This document shows, piece after piece, positions 1 through 12,190 of a stretch of DNA of 64,000 nt. The translations under genes were made by a program, and so were the position numbers. The notes beneath the pieces were generated by a model that was given only the letters and a program-made list of their open reading frames with translations, did no database searches and had not been told where the DNA came from. The stretch's first letter is position 1; the number at the start of each line of letters is the position of its first letter. Location: positions 682,001 through 746,000 of the forward strand of contig JAMXBD010000023.1 of NCBI GenBank assembly GCA_024138025.1, given 5' to 3'. This DNA comes from Combretum micranthum. Taxonomy: Eukaryota > Streptophyta > Magnoliopsida > Myrtales > Combretaceae.

Positions 1-1280
1 TTGGATAAGTTGAGCCATGTTCCTGCCATGTTTCTACTTTGATGTATTAAATTGAAAAGTTTTCAAGTAAGAACAAGGAGCACAACTTAATACAACCCAT
101 CGTGTACCCCTCGTTCTCTTTAGCCTGTTTGATATTTTGAAAACTTCACTTATTTTACTACTTAATTTACATCATTTTTCAACATTTAACATCTTGTAAT
201 CAACATATAAGCTTAAAATTATCATTTATAATACCTATTTTCATATTTTAACCTCATCTAACTTCAAATTATGTTATGAATCATCTAACTTATGCATGTA
301 TATACTAACCTAGAAAACTTACATATTCACATATTCATTATTTACTAGCTTTATCATCATTTCTACTTATTTCTAACACCAGTCCATTGAATACATACAG
401 AAACAACAAAGCAAACAAAGTAAAACAACTATACTTATCTTTAGCAAACACATGCACATTTGATATTCTCTACTACTTCTTCTCCTTAGTTGATTAAACT
501 ACTCTATGCTTGTTCTTCCTCTTATCTGTTGTTTCTTAACCTTGATTTCCCTTATAATCATCTTGAATTTGAGAGTTAGAGGTAGTTTTAAGAGAAAGAA
601 GAGAGAAGGGAAGAAATGAAAAGGATGGCAAGTGTGGTAAAGGAAAAAGAAAATGAGAAGATAAACGCCTAGAGATATTTTCAAGGTAAGATATTAGGTT
701 TAAAACTTTATGATAAGTACCTCAAGTATCGTATATAATTAGAAAATAATTTGAGAATATATATATTAGAAATTAATAACTTGATTTAAAAATGCAATTT
801 AAAAGTTTAATTTATAAAAAATCGATATTTAATTTGGGTTTAGTTTGGAAACTGATAACTTTAAATAAACAGTTAAATTCATAAATTATAAAGATTTAAG
901 AAAATGAAGATTAAAGTAAAATTCCAGGGTTTAAGAGTTTACTAAATTTTTAAATTACATATTTAAGAGTTTAGGATTTAGAATTGAAGGAAAGGAGTTC
1001 TAATAAGATTTATTTTTTTGTTATTTGAGAAGATTTTGAAATTTAATTTTATCATAAAAAGATAAATGAGACAAAAAAAAATTTGAAAGGAATATAAAAT
1101 CTCAAATTTCAACAAACCTATTTACTTATTTAATGTATCAAATTGGCTAATCATATTCTATTATTTGCTTCTTTTTATTCAATTGTATCATCTAAACTAT
1201 ATACAAAATTAACTATCTATTATATTATTAAATTATACTATTTTAAACTCAATTAGGTGTAGATTTAGGGTATTTTAGCA
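1..1280 (-). mobile_element. LTR fragment of a Ty3/gypsy-like family (same family as 22605-26069)
   Basis: This stretch aligns along its length with about 24850-26069, including the purine-rich tract near 560-660 and the final motif ending at 1280. Read on the minus strand both copies begin TGCT, and the complete copy ends GGGCATTACA, like many plant gypsy LTRs. The window edge cuts this copy. The bases just beyond 1280, read on the minus strand, form a modest purine run (TTGTGGGACT), so this may be a 3' LTR with a PPT. No coding sequence was seen in it. Confidence 0.5.
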
Positions 1281-2648
1281 AGTCCCACAAGTTGAGTAGT
1301 CAAGGAGTGCATATTAAGGAATATGAGGGACCTGAATAGACAATGCCTTAAAATTGGAGCTTGGGAGATCATCCATCGGGTAGCAAGGTCGAAGGTCTTG
1401 GAAGAGTATTTTCAGAAGTGATGACTAGGAAAGAAGGAAACTGCTATAATGCAACGAGATCACACCACCATTGATGGCTAAGTGCCTTTTTAAGTCGAGT
1501 TTCATTGCTTGGTCAATGTCCTCTTGGGGCAAATGTCATTACTCAGTTGCCAAGGGGACCGTAGCATAAGTCGGGTTGACTGAGTCACGTAGGTTGACCT
1601 AGTCATGCAAGTTAACAAGCCAATTGTTTTTTATCTTGAGATGTACACTCATATATCCCGTGCCACTGAGATTTGTGCCATGTAATTATTATGGGTTTGA
1701 GGTTTGTGCCACGACATTATTCCATTTTCCAAGGTAAGAGATTGTTAATAACCATTGGCTATGTTTGTTATCCATCTAAGGGTTAGGGATCTGTTATTTC
1801 TCTATAAGCTTAGTCGAGGGTGTGGGACTCCTTTTATCGATACTCTGATGATAGTTTTGTAACAAGTTAAAAATTCAATACTAATTATATCCTATAATCA
1901 CTTTAAAGACAAATATGCCTAAACGAGCCCATGGGAGGGTCCATAGGGGTCCTGTGCCCCTTATAGGCCTGAAAACATCTCCTAATAGGCTAACATGTTA
2001 TATTGATATAGTAGTGACAACCAAAAGAGAAAAAGGAATGGGTTTGTCATTATCCTTGTCTATGGCCTGACATTAAATCAATTGCCAATTTAACGCGAGA
2101 TTACTTCATGTTTAACTATCATTTTAAAAAAAATTTACACAAATATAATTTGTGTAAAATTAATTACCAATATACTATTGCTATATCGTATGTTGTATAT
2201 GTGATATAGCTTTTCGCTTATATCGCACGTTAGATGTACTATGCACGATGCACAATGCAAATTTAATTATATGTGTATTGCATGTCTAATGTATGATACG
2301 CATAACGAGGCTTGGCCTTTGCATCCATTCAATAGTGTACTCATTAATGTTAATATCCAGCTTAACAACTACTATTCTTCTTACCATCAGCTTGGAAATT
2401 ACCTTTGAGTTCAAGTTTGTCACAAGTGCATTGATTTCATTACAAAAACTCTCGAGTTGGATGATACGATGAGGAAATGCTATGACTCAACAACTAGATT
2501 TTGCCATGATGACCTTTGTGTTTAGGTTGTGCCACAACTCTAAACGACTGACATCTTTGACATCTTGTGTTCCTATTTTAAGCTAATAAGAGTGATAATG
2601 GAATTATGTATATAAAAAATAAGAGATATAAGAGAAGAGAATATAATG
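1281..2648. other. No gene seen; possible internal or flanking sequence of the LTR at 1-1280
   Basis: The part at 1300-1980 is less AT-rich than its surroundings and does not recur beside the second LTR copy at 26070. It could be a retrotransposon internal remnant. No open frame or recognisable domain was found in any frame I read. From 2000 to 2640 it is AT-rich filler. Confidence 0.3.
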
Positions 2649-2650
2649 TT

Positions 2651-3081
2651 ATGTTTGGTACACTCGGATGGGCTCGGAATGGAATCGTGATTTTGGGTTC
2701 CATTCCATTCCATTACATTCCTTATGTTTAGATGCACTCTTAGAAGTCGGAATCACAATTCCTTGAAATTGATGATTTCGACTTCAAAGGGGGATTCGAT
2801 TCCACTTTTTAAAGGTGGAATAACGATTCTATTCCAGCTTCATTAGTTGTGTAAAGTGTAATTACCTTTTTGTCCTGTCATGTATATGTATTTATTACTA
2901 GGGATAATTTTGACAAATATACTTTATAGCCATTCCATTTCATTCCATGTAACCATCCAAACATAGGAATGGATTTATCTTTTCAGAACTCATTTTGTTC
3001 CAATCCTATCCAATCTAAATCTATTCCATTCCAATCCAATCCAATCCATTCCATTGGAAACAATTCCTGCGCACCAAACTT
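2651..3081. mobile_element. MITE, family M1 copy 1
   Basis: The ends form short inverted repeats (TTTGGTACAC at the left, the complement of TTTGGTGCGC at the right) around a body rich in GGAATGGAAT and ATTCCATTCC. A second copy lies at 47559-47942 with the same ends and the same internal order (right end GCGTACCAAA). The length of about 430 bp and lack of coding capacity fit a non-autonomous DNA transposon. I saw no clear target duplication, so the superfamily is left open. Confidence 0.65.
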
Positions 3082-3830
3082 GACATAAGAGGAAGAGAGT
3101 TAGGTGCTGATTTATTATAAAAGAGATTTCTATTTTCAAGTATGTTGCGATACAAGTGTATCGCTTAGCTAAAATGCAATACAATATTGTATGGTTGCTA
3201 GTAAATGCAATACAACTTTGTATTGCTCATCCACTGTGCAATATAGAACTTTCATATATTGGTACATTATTATATTGAATGTTTTTATACAATACATATA
3301 GAAATCTTTGTATCTCATTATCAACACGTGATATAGAGGTACAATTTTAGTAATTTTTTTCCTTCAATTTATATTTTTGTTTTTTTTTATAAAACAATAT
3401 ACATGTATTTCACCCATTTAAAATTAATGACAAATGATAGAGATTGCATTTATGATTATCTGCTTATGATATCAATGACAAATATTGTTTTCTTTTTCTT
3501 TTTCTCTTTCTTTGTTCAAACCATGGTAATTAGAAGGTTGAATTAATTTCACCTATGAGTGAAAATCAAGCTAGTTATGGGTTTATTTTTTGCAAGTTTT
3601 TATACATATGATTTACTGTCAATCTAATACCCTATTATAACAAAATAAAATATATAGAAATTATAAATAAATTTTATTAGCAAAATCCAAGTTTTTACAT
3701 TAAACAATTTATTTTTGGGGAAATTGTGAGTTAAACTTTCAAAATGCACTTTTTGACTCCTTAAACTTTAAAAAATTAGTACAAGTAAGGACAATTAACT
3801 TTTTACATTAAAACAAAATGAGAGAAATTA
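3082..3830. other. No gene seen; AT-rich filler
   Basis: No open frame of note, no repeat shared with the rest of the window, and no recognisable RNA gene. Confidence 0.4.
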
Positions 3831-4012
3831 CAAATTAACTCTTCAAACTTTTACTTATGTATGGATTCACCCCAAAAATTTTCCTCTATGTGCGGATTTA
3901 CTCCTAAAATTTTCAAAGCACACATTGAAAATATTAATTATGCCAACTATTGAAAAATTTAGAGAGTAAATCCATACCTTGGTAAAATTTTAAGGCATAA
4001 TTTAAAATTTTC
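3831..4012. mobile_element. Possible short MITE with degenerate 50-bp inverted ends
   Basis: The left end and the complement of the right end both carry a block running from GAAATT or GAAAATTTT through a T-rich stretch to a shared TATGGATT motif. About 180 bp in total, non-coding. The match is imperfect, and no target duplication was identified. Confidence 0.35.
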
Positions 4013-5059
4013 TTTTTTTAAATGAAAAGAAATAACATTTTAATTTTATATTTAAAACAAAATTTACATTATATCTTATAATGTCTATAACTTATTGGAA
4101 AAACAACCCGTTATTGATTCACTCTCTCTCTCTGCTTATATATTATATCATAAATAAAAAATAAATGTTAACATTTATTTAAAGGGAAAAAACAATCATT
4201 AAATGTAATAAACTTTTTAACATTTAAATACCATGATAGCCATCATTATTACATGAGTGCAATGGCTACCATCATTAGTCCCATTTACAATAAGATAAAG
4301 TTAAAAAATCTTTATTATATAATTGACTGTACTTATTACTTATGGCTTTAATCATGTAATTTATTTTTATTGTATCAGTATAAATATCAACATGTCATTA
4401 TATTTCGTTGTCTTCTTTTCTTTTTGTTTTTAATATTTTCTTTATGAAAATTGCATTTCAAAATACAAATACGACATTATGAAGTTGATATTCCTCATAA
4501 TCTATAATTTAAGAGCCTAAGAGCTTATCTATTATTTCTTATTTATCTAGAAAAAGTTTTGATTTATCATCTAATTCATAGTTTGATTCAATTAATTTTA
4601 ACTTTTATAGGTTACATTTGGATGTTTGTATTCCAAGGGACTGGACTCAACAAAACATATAGTCCCTTGTTTGGTTTTTGATTTATGCTACACTACTGCA
4701 TAAAAGGAGTCCTAAGGTACATAACAAAATCTAAAAAATCCGTCCCATACATTTCATGGGACAAAAAAAAAAAAACAAAATTCATTAAATAAATATCCTC
4801 AATTCCTAAAATTCCAAAAGTACCCTTATTGCTTCCATCCCTTTCATTCACACTTTCACTTTCCTAGTTACAAACCTTAGCTCCTTTTGTTGATCCTTTT
4901 ACTTAAAAGATAGCTCAGGTGAGTCTCCATTCTTCTCTCTCTCTTCCCTCTCCCTCCCGTTGGTATATCTAATATGTAAACTTTGAGTAGTTGCTTGATT
5001 TTAGATTTAAATTTAATTCTAGTTAGCACTTTAATTCATATTACTACTGCAATACTTCT
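4013..5059. other. No gene seen; AT-rich filler
   Basis: Contains short pyrimidine tracts near 4120 and 4930 and a run of A near 4750. No open frame, RNA gene or repeat could be supported. Confidence 0.4.
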
Positions 5060-5547
5060 TATTTGTGTTTCGATTTGAACTTGTGTGTTCAATGTGAATT
5101 TTGATAAAAAAAATTAGTTGCATAATTAATTGCTCAATTATGTTAAGTTAGACTTAAATAGTCATTTAATTTGAATGAACAAAATGATTGAATACATATA
5201 TGTGTTTTGTGTTTTTGTTGTGCTCTATTATTGTAGGTTTTTCTACCATGATTTAGGCCTTGATTCATCAAAACACAAAAGTTGTATAGCTCTCTCTAAG
5301 ATTTTCGTAGCATCTCCAATCACTTTAATTGGAATCCGAATGAGGAATGTATGATCGAGATAAGAAAGCATACCAAAGCTATCTTGGCGCATACCAGTGA
5401 GTTAGTGCAAAATGGATGGCTCACCAGTCCAAACTGGAAAAAAGCAAAAAATGATCAAAAGTGATTGAGGTGGAGGCCGGGGTGCAACTTGGACAAAGCT
5501 AGTACTCTAGGATAGGTGTTTTTCTCAAGTGTTATTCGCTTTCTACA
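5060..5547 (+). repeat. 5' LTR of the gag-only copia element, truncated and internally deleted
   Basis: Aligns with 8570-8990 and then directly with 9640-9684 of the 3' LTR, ending in the same CTTTCTACA. The first roughly 60 bp and an internal stretch of some 650 bp present in the 3' LTR are missing. It carries the block shared with the Tekay-type LTRs (around 5275-5380). Confidence 0.75.
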
Positions 5548-5548
5548 A

Positions 5549-5563
5549 CTGGTATTAGAGCTA
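5549..5563 (+). other. Primer binding site, initiator tRNA-Met type
   Basis: TGGTATTAGAGCT lies two bases after the LTR end and differs by one base from the usual copia PBS TGGTATCAGAGC. It would prime minus-strand DNA synthesis. Confidence 0.8.
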
Positions 5564-5606
5564 GGACTTTAGGATAAGTGCTTAGTCATATCTAAAGTTT
5601 AAGATC

Positions 5607-7264
5607 ATGGTTAGTAACATCCTAGGTTTCATGAAAGGACAAACAATAAATAGACCACCCATCTTAACTAGAGCAAATTATGCATATTAGAAATGTAGAA
5701 TGAAGATTTTCTTTAAAGCTCAACATCTTTTCTTATAGAGTGCTATAGAAAATGGCCCCATAGTTATTGAAGAAAAAACATATCAATTATACTAATGCCG
5801 AAAAAGAGGAAGTTCAATTAAATGAAGTTGCCATGATTATATTATATTTTGGTTTAAATGAAAGTGATTTTAATAGAAATGTATTAGTAATTCAACTAAA
5901 GAAATTTGGGACAATTTAGAAAGTACATATGAAGGTTCTACTAGAGTGAATGACACTGAAATTAGTCTTTTTTTTGTGGTGAATTTAAAACTTGAAAATG
6001 AAGACTGATAAAACTATTGATGAAATGCATGATAGGTTCATTAATATTATGAATAAATTGTCTATTCATGGCAAGACATATTAACTTGGAGATAAACTTT
6101 AAAATTTTGAGATCCTTGCCAAAGGAGCAGAAGGCGAAATGAACTGCCATTGAAAAAGCACATGACTTAAGCAAAATAAGTAAAGAAGAACTTCTTAGAG
6201 CTCTCAAGACCCATGAAATGATAAAAACACATAGAGAGAAGCCAGCTAAGAAGGAAATTACACTAGAAGTCTCTTACTTTGACTCAAACTCAAGTGAAGG
6301 GCGGGAAAGTGAGGAAGATGATGAGGAGTTGGACAAGCTCACTAGAAGGTTCACCATGTTTTTAAAAGTGAACAAGAAGATGAACAACAAGGAAGATGCT
6401 GGCTCCTCAAAATCCAAGAGAAAAAACATCACTTGCTTCAGTGTAACCAATTGAGACATATTCAACAATACTGCCCAAATGAAAGAAAGGAAGCAAGGGA
6501 GCAAAAAAGAAGGCATTTGTTGCCTCATGGAACGATGATGATTCATTCAACTTTGATGAAGATATTTGTCCAATAGCCTTAGATGATGAGATATGCTCTA
6601 TTTCTTCACAAGTTCCTTATGATGAAATATGTGATGTATGAAAAGCATGTAATAAGTTGATTAAAATAGAGAAAAAGAATGGCACGCTAAAAACCTTAAT
6701 AAAGAAAGTAGGAAATCAATTGGATGAATTTATGAATAAGCATGATGGAATTAAAATGAAAATAAGAAGTTGCATGAAAAAAATTGAAATTATGAAATTA
6801 GAAAATGATAAAATGAATAACAAATATATGAAGTTAAAAGAAAAGAATGATGAGCTAAGCAAATCGAATGATAAGCTAAAATTTGAAAATGACTTGCTGA
6901 CTTGGAAGTTAAAACCTTTAATGATGATGATAGAATTGATGCTTATAGTTGTAGCTATAATGATGAAATTTTGAATGAGCTATATGAGCTCAAAAAAAAA
7001 AAAATGAAAATTTGAAAACTAGCTCGAGGGATGCAAATGCTACCACAACTAAATTCACTAAGAAAGAAAATAATTTGAGTTCTCTCCTTAGAAAAAAAAT
7101 ATGATTATAATAAATATGGAATTGGTTATGATAAAAACAATGATTGCAAGTCACATAAAACCAAATTTGTGAGAGTTACTCATAGAACTTATAACTATTG
7201 TGGTAAGCTTGACCGTGTTGCACACAATTATACAATAAGGAAAGCAATGCATTCAGGTTTATAA
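5607..7264 (+). pseudogene. Ty1/copia gag remnant with a coiled-coil insert
   Basis: The product would be the capsid/nucleocapsid protein of the copia element. The chosen start is an ATG (MVSNILGFMKG...) 43 bases after the PBS. It is followed by the gag motif PPILTRANYAYWKCRMK, in which the W codon is now a stop. A long acidic/basic stretch at 6218-6454 carries a Ser/Glu-rich patch. A strongly charged Lys/Glu/Asn-rich region at 6657-6900 (KLENDKMNNKYMKLKEKNDE) is predicted by eye to be a coiled coil. A zinc knuckle near 7190-7230 keeps one Cys and the His, but the first and last Cys read as Asn and Tyr. Several stops and frame changes break the gene. Family assignment rests on the gag motifs, the PBS and the LTRs. 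Confidence 0.7.
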
Positions 7265-7620
7265 GCAAGTTTGTTTGTGTCCCTATAAGAGAAATATTTG
7301 CTTTAAATAACTCTAAACACCTTCAACAAAAAATGGATATAAAAAAGATAAATGTGTTTTGCATAGGTACCTAAAGGGACTTCAAGGGAAAAAAATGAGA
7401 TATAATCTCAATTTGTTTGAGTTTTATGGTTTGTAATTTTGTTATTTATGATAAAAATGCATTGATGTGGTTGAATATACAAATTTTTTATGTTGAGATG
7501 CTTTTGGGCTAAAAATGAGCTAAAATTGGGTTTGAAATGCGGAAAATTGAACTTTCATGGTTTTGATGCCTAAATCATGTTTTTTTCATACTTAATGGAC
7601 TTAAAGAAACTTGAATGTAA

Positions 7621-7910
7621 GTTTAAAAGGATATATTAAGCATGCTAGAGCTAAACAAACTCACATTAGTTCACATATTGTAAATTTGCGCACATTTTAG
7701 TAATCAAAAGCATGATTTTTCCTTAAATGTGTGCACAAATTTGTCTAAACGCACATTCATTCAAATTTAAAGGATATATTAAGCATGTTAGAGCTAAATA
7801 AACTCACTTAAGTTCACATATTATATTTGGACACATTTTAGTCATCAAAAGCATGATTTTTCTTTAAATGTGTGCCCAAATTTGTCTAAACGCACATTCA
7901 TTCAAATTTA
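7621..7910. repeat. Tandem duplication, two 143-bp units
   Basis: The motif AGGATATATTAAGCATG recurs 143 bases later, and the whole unit is repeated nearly exactly up to GCACATTCATTCAAATTTAA. It lies in the non-coding half of the gag-only copia element. Confidence 0.85.
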
Positions 7911-7934
7911 AACTTGCATGAAGCTTTAAATGTG

Positions 7935-8108
7935 CTTAAGCATGAATCGTTGATGATATATTGTTTTTATGCATACTTTAAGCTAAATTTGTGCTAAAAA
8001 CTTGGTTCGGATGCATGAAAACTTAAGCATGAATCTTTGATGATATATTGTTTTTATGCATATTTTAAGCTAAATTTGTGCTAAAAACTTGGTTTTAAAT
8101 GCATGGAA
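7935..8108. repeat. Tandem duplication, two 87-bp units
   Basis: CTTAAGCATGAATC recurs at a spacing of 87 bases and the unit is near identical through CTAAAAACTTGGTT. It directly follows the 143-bp duplication and is likewise non-coding. Confidence 0.85.
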
Positions 8109-8503
8109 ATGGTTTTTCTATGCTTTTGATGCATGCACAATGTTTGAACATGTTTAATGTTGCTTTTTAGACTTATTTAAATCATTTGAAAAGTTTTTTA
8201 GAGAAATTTGTGTGCTCCTAAGAATGCACAAGATATGTGTTTTTACATGGTTTTAAGTGACTCAAACATGTTCAAAACTCCTTTTTAGAACTACCATGTT
8301 GTGTTTTTCTCTTTTTATTTCATGAAGTGTTTTTGCGTTTTTGATGAGTCCAAAGAGAGAGAAATATTGAATACGCAATTAACATGCATGGATAATGTAT
8401 CTATGTTTGTTTGGCCACTTAAGTGTAACTTGCGGTTCCCTTAAATTAAGCATCAAGTTTTTTAACCTAGTTGAGAAAATTATTTTGAAACCAGGATACT
8501 TAA

Positions 8504-8514
8504 TTGATGGGGAG
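8504..8514 (+). other. Polypurine tract of the gag-only copia element
   Basis: TTGATGGGGAG directly precedes the 3' LTR start TGTTAAATTG. This is the usual arrangement for plus-strand priming in copia elements. Confidence 0.75.
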
Positions 8515-9684
8515 TGTTAAATTGAAGGAGACTTAAATGTTCATAATTGTCTTCATAAAAAGGGATGAGATTGTTTAACTTATATGTTCAATGTGAATTT
8601 TAATGAAAAATTAATTGCTCAATTGACCACTTAATTATTTTAAATTACACTTAAATAGTCACATAATTTAAATGGACTAAATGCTTGAATACATATATGT
8701 TTTGTGTTTTTGTTGTGCTTTGTCATTGCAGGTTTTTCTAGCACGATTTAGGCCTTGATTCATTTAGAATCTTTCAAAACTTAAAAAATATAAGTTGTAG
8801 AGCTCTCTTTAAGCTTTTTATAGCATCTTGAATCACCTCAATCAGAGTCCGGATGAGAGATATATGACTGAAATAAGAAAGCATACTGAAGCTATCTTGG
8901 TGCATACCAGCGTGCTGGTACAAAATGGATGGCTCGTCGGTCTAAACTGGAAAAAAGCAAAAACCGATCAGAAGTGATTGAAGGGGAGGCCGAGGGAGTG
9001 ACTTGGATAGGCTAACTGATGGGGATTTGGACCGGCTTGTCGGTACGGCAAAAAAACTAGCCGTCGAGAGCTTTTAATTCGACTATTGAAGAGAGACGTA
9101 AGGAGACATGGCTTGGCTTTTTGAGAAGCTATAAAGAGCAAATATTAAGGAGTTTTGTCGTTGGTTAAGCTTAATTATTGCATATAAAATCTTGTAAACA
9201 CTCTCAAAATATTATTTGTGATTTGTATTATTGTATAAGAGACAAATAAGTATGATACCCTTTATCTTATAATTGCCATCAAATTGGAAAGGCACTATAC
9301 ATAATTTGTTAAGTGATTTAAGTGAAGTCTTGAGTTGAGTCTATAGAATTTGAGATTGTAAAGACTCAACTCAAGCATTGGTACTTGTATGGAGTGAAGA
9401 CCTCTATTGAGATATTTTGTTGTAGCTCCTTAATGCTTATTGTTTGATTTGAATAAAGTGAGTGAAGTCTTCCATTGAGGGAGACAATTATTGTAGACCG
9501 TAGAGATTAGGGGGCGAACCGAATTCGACATGATATCTTGATGCAAGTTTTCCTTTCCCTATCTCTCTATTTGTTTTTATTATCCTTTATATTTGTTATT
9601 GTGTATGAATTAGACTTTTAGTTTTGAAAATAAATCGATATTGGGCATAATCTGCTCTTTCTCAAGTGTTACTTGCTTTCTACA
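8515..9684 (+). repeat. 3' LTR of the gag-only copia element
   Basis: Runs from TGTTAAATTG, right after the PPT, to CTTTCTACA, matching the end of the 5' LTR at 5547. Length 1170 bp. It contains the roughly 110-bp block shared with the Tekay-type LTRs (about 8772-8885), followed by a perfect inverted repeat, ACCAGC-GT-GCTGGT. Confidence 0.8.
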
Positions 9685-10118
9685 CATAAATCGTTAGAAT
9701 TTGTAACTTTTGCCCTTCAAGTGTTTGATGAAATGTCTCAATGAAATGCTATTAACATTATTTTGCTTTGGTGGCTTCTGAAGGGTGAACATTATTCATT
9801 TGCCTACTTGGTTTAGTTAGGATTATTCATATTAAGATTTCTATAGCAACAAGGAGATCATCCTTTGTGAACTCAATAGTAACATGTCTAATGTGAGTTT
9901 CTCTCTAATGTTTCGATGATGTTACTTATATTGTGATTAGTATTTATTAGTATTCGTGTGGATGTTGTTATTTTGATACTTCTACCGGAATATGAATAAG
10001 AAGGATTTATATTGTCATGGTATTCTAGTTTCTTTTTTTTTTTTTATGATACTTATCTGTCAACCTGCTGTAAAGTCAGGCCCTCTTGGTCGTTATGGTC
10101 TTTAATTAGTTATTTTAT
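9685..10118. other. No gene seen; sequence flanking the copia element
   Basis: AT-rich, no supported open frame. It may be upstream sequence of the gene-like scraps that follow. Confidence 0.3.
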
Positions 10119-10325
10119 TTGTGGGGTTATGCTGGTTTGCTTTATATTCTTCATTTTACATTTGGATTCATTGCAACTTATTGGATTTATTTCATTGGTT
10201 TTGTGATTGATTTGTATATAAAATTAAGGACCATACCATATCATGATGATGCTTTCGATGAGACCAATGCAAAAGTGTATAAAAGTGAGCCTTTTGAGTG
10301 TTGTGTGGTTGAACATGGAGACTAA
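10119..10325 (+). pseudogene. Possible exon or remnant of a small membrane protein
   Basis: A 68-codon open frame has a hydrophobic stretch (GLLYILHFTFGF, then WIYFIGFVIDLYI) followed by a polar, acidic end (PYHDDAFDETNAK). The order, two short membrane segments with FTFGF and a later GFVIDL, faintly recalls TM2-type membrane proteins. That is inference only; I could not confirm a family. Codons after the stop at 10323 contain two similar stretches (10350-10400 and 10440-10470, each reading like DASKAIEIVEEG). This could be a decayed host gene fragment or a chance frame. Confidence 0.2.
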
Positions 10326-11256
10326 GTTAATAAAAGGGCTTTGAGAATGGCACAGAGGACTATGATGCTAGTAAGGCTATTGAAATTGTTGAGGAAGGAT
10401 ATTGTAATTATAGAAACTTTATGTTTGTTGTCATAAAGGAATATAGTGCTAGTAAGGTTGTTGAAATTTTTTGGTTCTTTTCCTCCATGCATAGAGATGA
10501 CCTTTGTGGCTGATGAAAGATTGAACCAAAGAGTAAATAATGTGCTTCTTGCTAAGCATTATTGTTCTACATATCCAAGTTAACTATCATTCTTTAGTAG
10601 CACTCGAAGTTGCCACTGGATTTTTGGAACACTTTTCACTTTTGAGATACTTAATATTTCTATCTTTATACTCATTAACAATCTCTTATTGTATAGGTTT
10701 CTAGTAAAGTCATCCATGGAGGTGAAAAGGACCAAGCTAACTTGTAAACATCAGTGTTGTTAGAATCGAACCGAGGGTTGAACCTTATATGCCTAGGGGT
10801 CAAGGGTTAATAAAAAATAAAAATATAATTTATATTTTAGTTATAAAAGCAAATTAATATGCTACATATTATATATACATATAATATATACTAATAAAAT
10901 TTTAATATATTTTTATTTATAAATGATAATTATTTAAAAAATCAATTATCAATTTATTCCATTTTTATGTCGGCAAAGCAAGACATGAAGATCTTTTTCC
11001 TTTCTTTCCACGCGAACCATCAATAAATTTTTTGTCTTTGTTCTCTAACTAGCACTGTTTCATCCCATACCTTATTTAGATAAGCATTTTTTTTTATGAT
11101 ATTTTATCAGATAGCAAAACTTTTATCATAATCCATCCCTCTACGTTAAGAGTGAAATCGTTTAAAATTTAAATAGGCACATCCCATTTTCACATCATCA
11201 TCATCAAGCTGAATCTACCCATTATCTAAACTAGAGAGAGAAAACTGAAGAGAAAA

Positions 11257-11413
11257 AGGAAAATAAATTAAAATGGAAATTGATTTTACATCTTTAAATG
11301 TTGATTCCCAAGAGGAAGAAGGCGAAGATGTCTAGCATCATGAAGAAGCCAAAGATAAGGAAAAATGAACACATCAAACAAAGATGTCAGGGGTGGTCAT
11401 CCACATCTACAGG
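11257..11413 (+). other. Candidate first exon of an unknown gene
   Basis: A purine-rich leader precedes a stretch with basic, coding-like content (ATG at 11329, reading MSSIMKKPKIRKNE) that ends at a good plant donor, CAG followed by GTAAGG, near 11412. Another frame starts at 11274 (MEIDFTSLNVDSQEEEGEDV) and then stops. No family recognised. It may belong with the scraps at 11778, 11850 and 12818, but no continuous gene could be assembled. Confidence 0.2.
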
Positions 11414-11777
11414 TAAGGAAATGGTCTCGATATCAGGTTAGCTCACATCAACCTTTGTTCATTTCGATCACATAGTTGGATCAATGCTTGACTTGTTCAT
11501 ATCGGTTGGTGTGTGTTTAGTTCTTGGGCCTTTTTTTTTTTTTTTTTTATGTTAAATAAGCCATGCATTCTAACCTGGATTTTTTTTTTGACCGAATTCT
11601 AACCTGGATGACGTGGCCAGGTTAACCTTAAACAGCTTGGGTCATCCGAGTTTGGCCGATTCAACCTATAAACGGTTCACTAGCATGAATTGGCCTGCTT
11701 TTAAAGCCAATTCTGATTGAATAGGGTTGAACTGGTTGGTCTGGTTCGGTTTTGATGACATTGATTTTTTTTATTGG

Positions 11778-11849
11778 GATGAACTAGGAGAAGGGTCATT
11801 TGGGGTAGTCTATTCTGGCATTGTCCTGCTAAGAAATCTGATTATCTAA
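11778..11849 (+). pseudogene. Protein-kinase glycine-loop fragment
   Basis: In one frame the sequence reads DELGEGSFGVVYSG, an exact match to the ATP-binding glycine loop (GxGxxGxV) of protein kinases, as found in plant receptor-like kinases. The frame stops 9 codons later. No VAIK lysine, catalytic HRD or DFG motif was found within the following kilobase. A match of 14 residues to this motif is very unlikely by chance, so this is a kinase remnant, or one exon of a decayed or TE-split gene. Confidence 0.55.
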
Positions 11850-11935
11850 GTGTTGAGGAGGGAGTGCAAAAGATAAGACGTAGCAAGGCAATGGAGTTGG
11901 ACAAAAGATTCAAGGACAAGGTCATTCTTGAAAAG
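11850..11935 (+). other. Candidate exon, basic, unknown function
   Basis: After an acceptor-like TATCTAAG the frame reads EEGVQKIRRSKAMELDKRFK, then continues to a donor-like AAAAGGTAGTG. The composition is coding-like (alternating Lys, Arg, Glu and Asp) but no family was recognised. It follows the kinase-loop fragment by only a few bases. Confidence 0.25.
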
Positions 11936-12190
11936 GTAGTGCATTTTGTTATTGAATCAATGGAATGGTTTTATTTATATATAGATTTTGACTTATCGGG
12001 GATTTTTTTTATTTGGAGTTGCTCTATTTGTTCAATGTCGTGTTGTTTCAAGGATGCTAACATGCTAAAAAAGCTAATATCAAAGCTAATACACTAGGGT
12101 CATTATAATAATATGTATACAATTGTACATGTAATATTTGTATTTAAATTTGAGGGTATTCTGTATATGGTTTCTTTAATTTGTCATAGA

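Larger units (their letters stand above)
5060..9684 (+). mobile_element. Non-autonomous Ty1/copia retrotransposon with gag only
   Basis: In order: a truncated 5' LTR (about 5060-5547), a PBS complementary to initiator tRNA-Met (TGGTATTAGAGC), a decayed gag (5607-7264), about 1.25 kb of non-coding DNA with two tandem duplications, a purine tract (GATGGGGAG) and a full 3' LTR (8515-9684). Protease, integrase, RT and RNase H are all absent, so the element would have depended on enzymes supplied in trans. The LTRs differ by several substitutions and a large deletion in the 5' copy, so the insertion is old. The outer left end is lost, so no target duplication could be tested. Confidence 0.8.
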
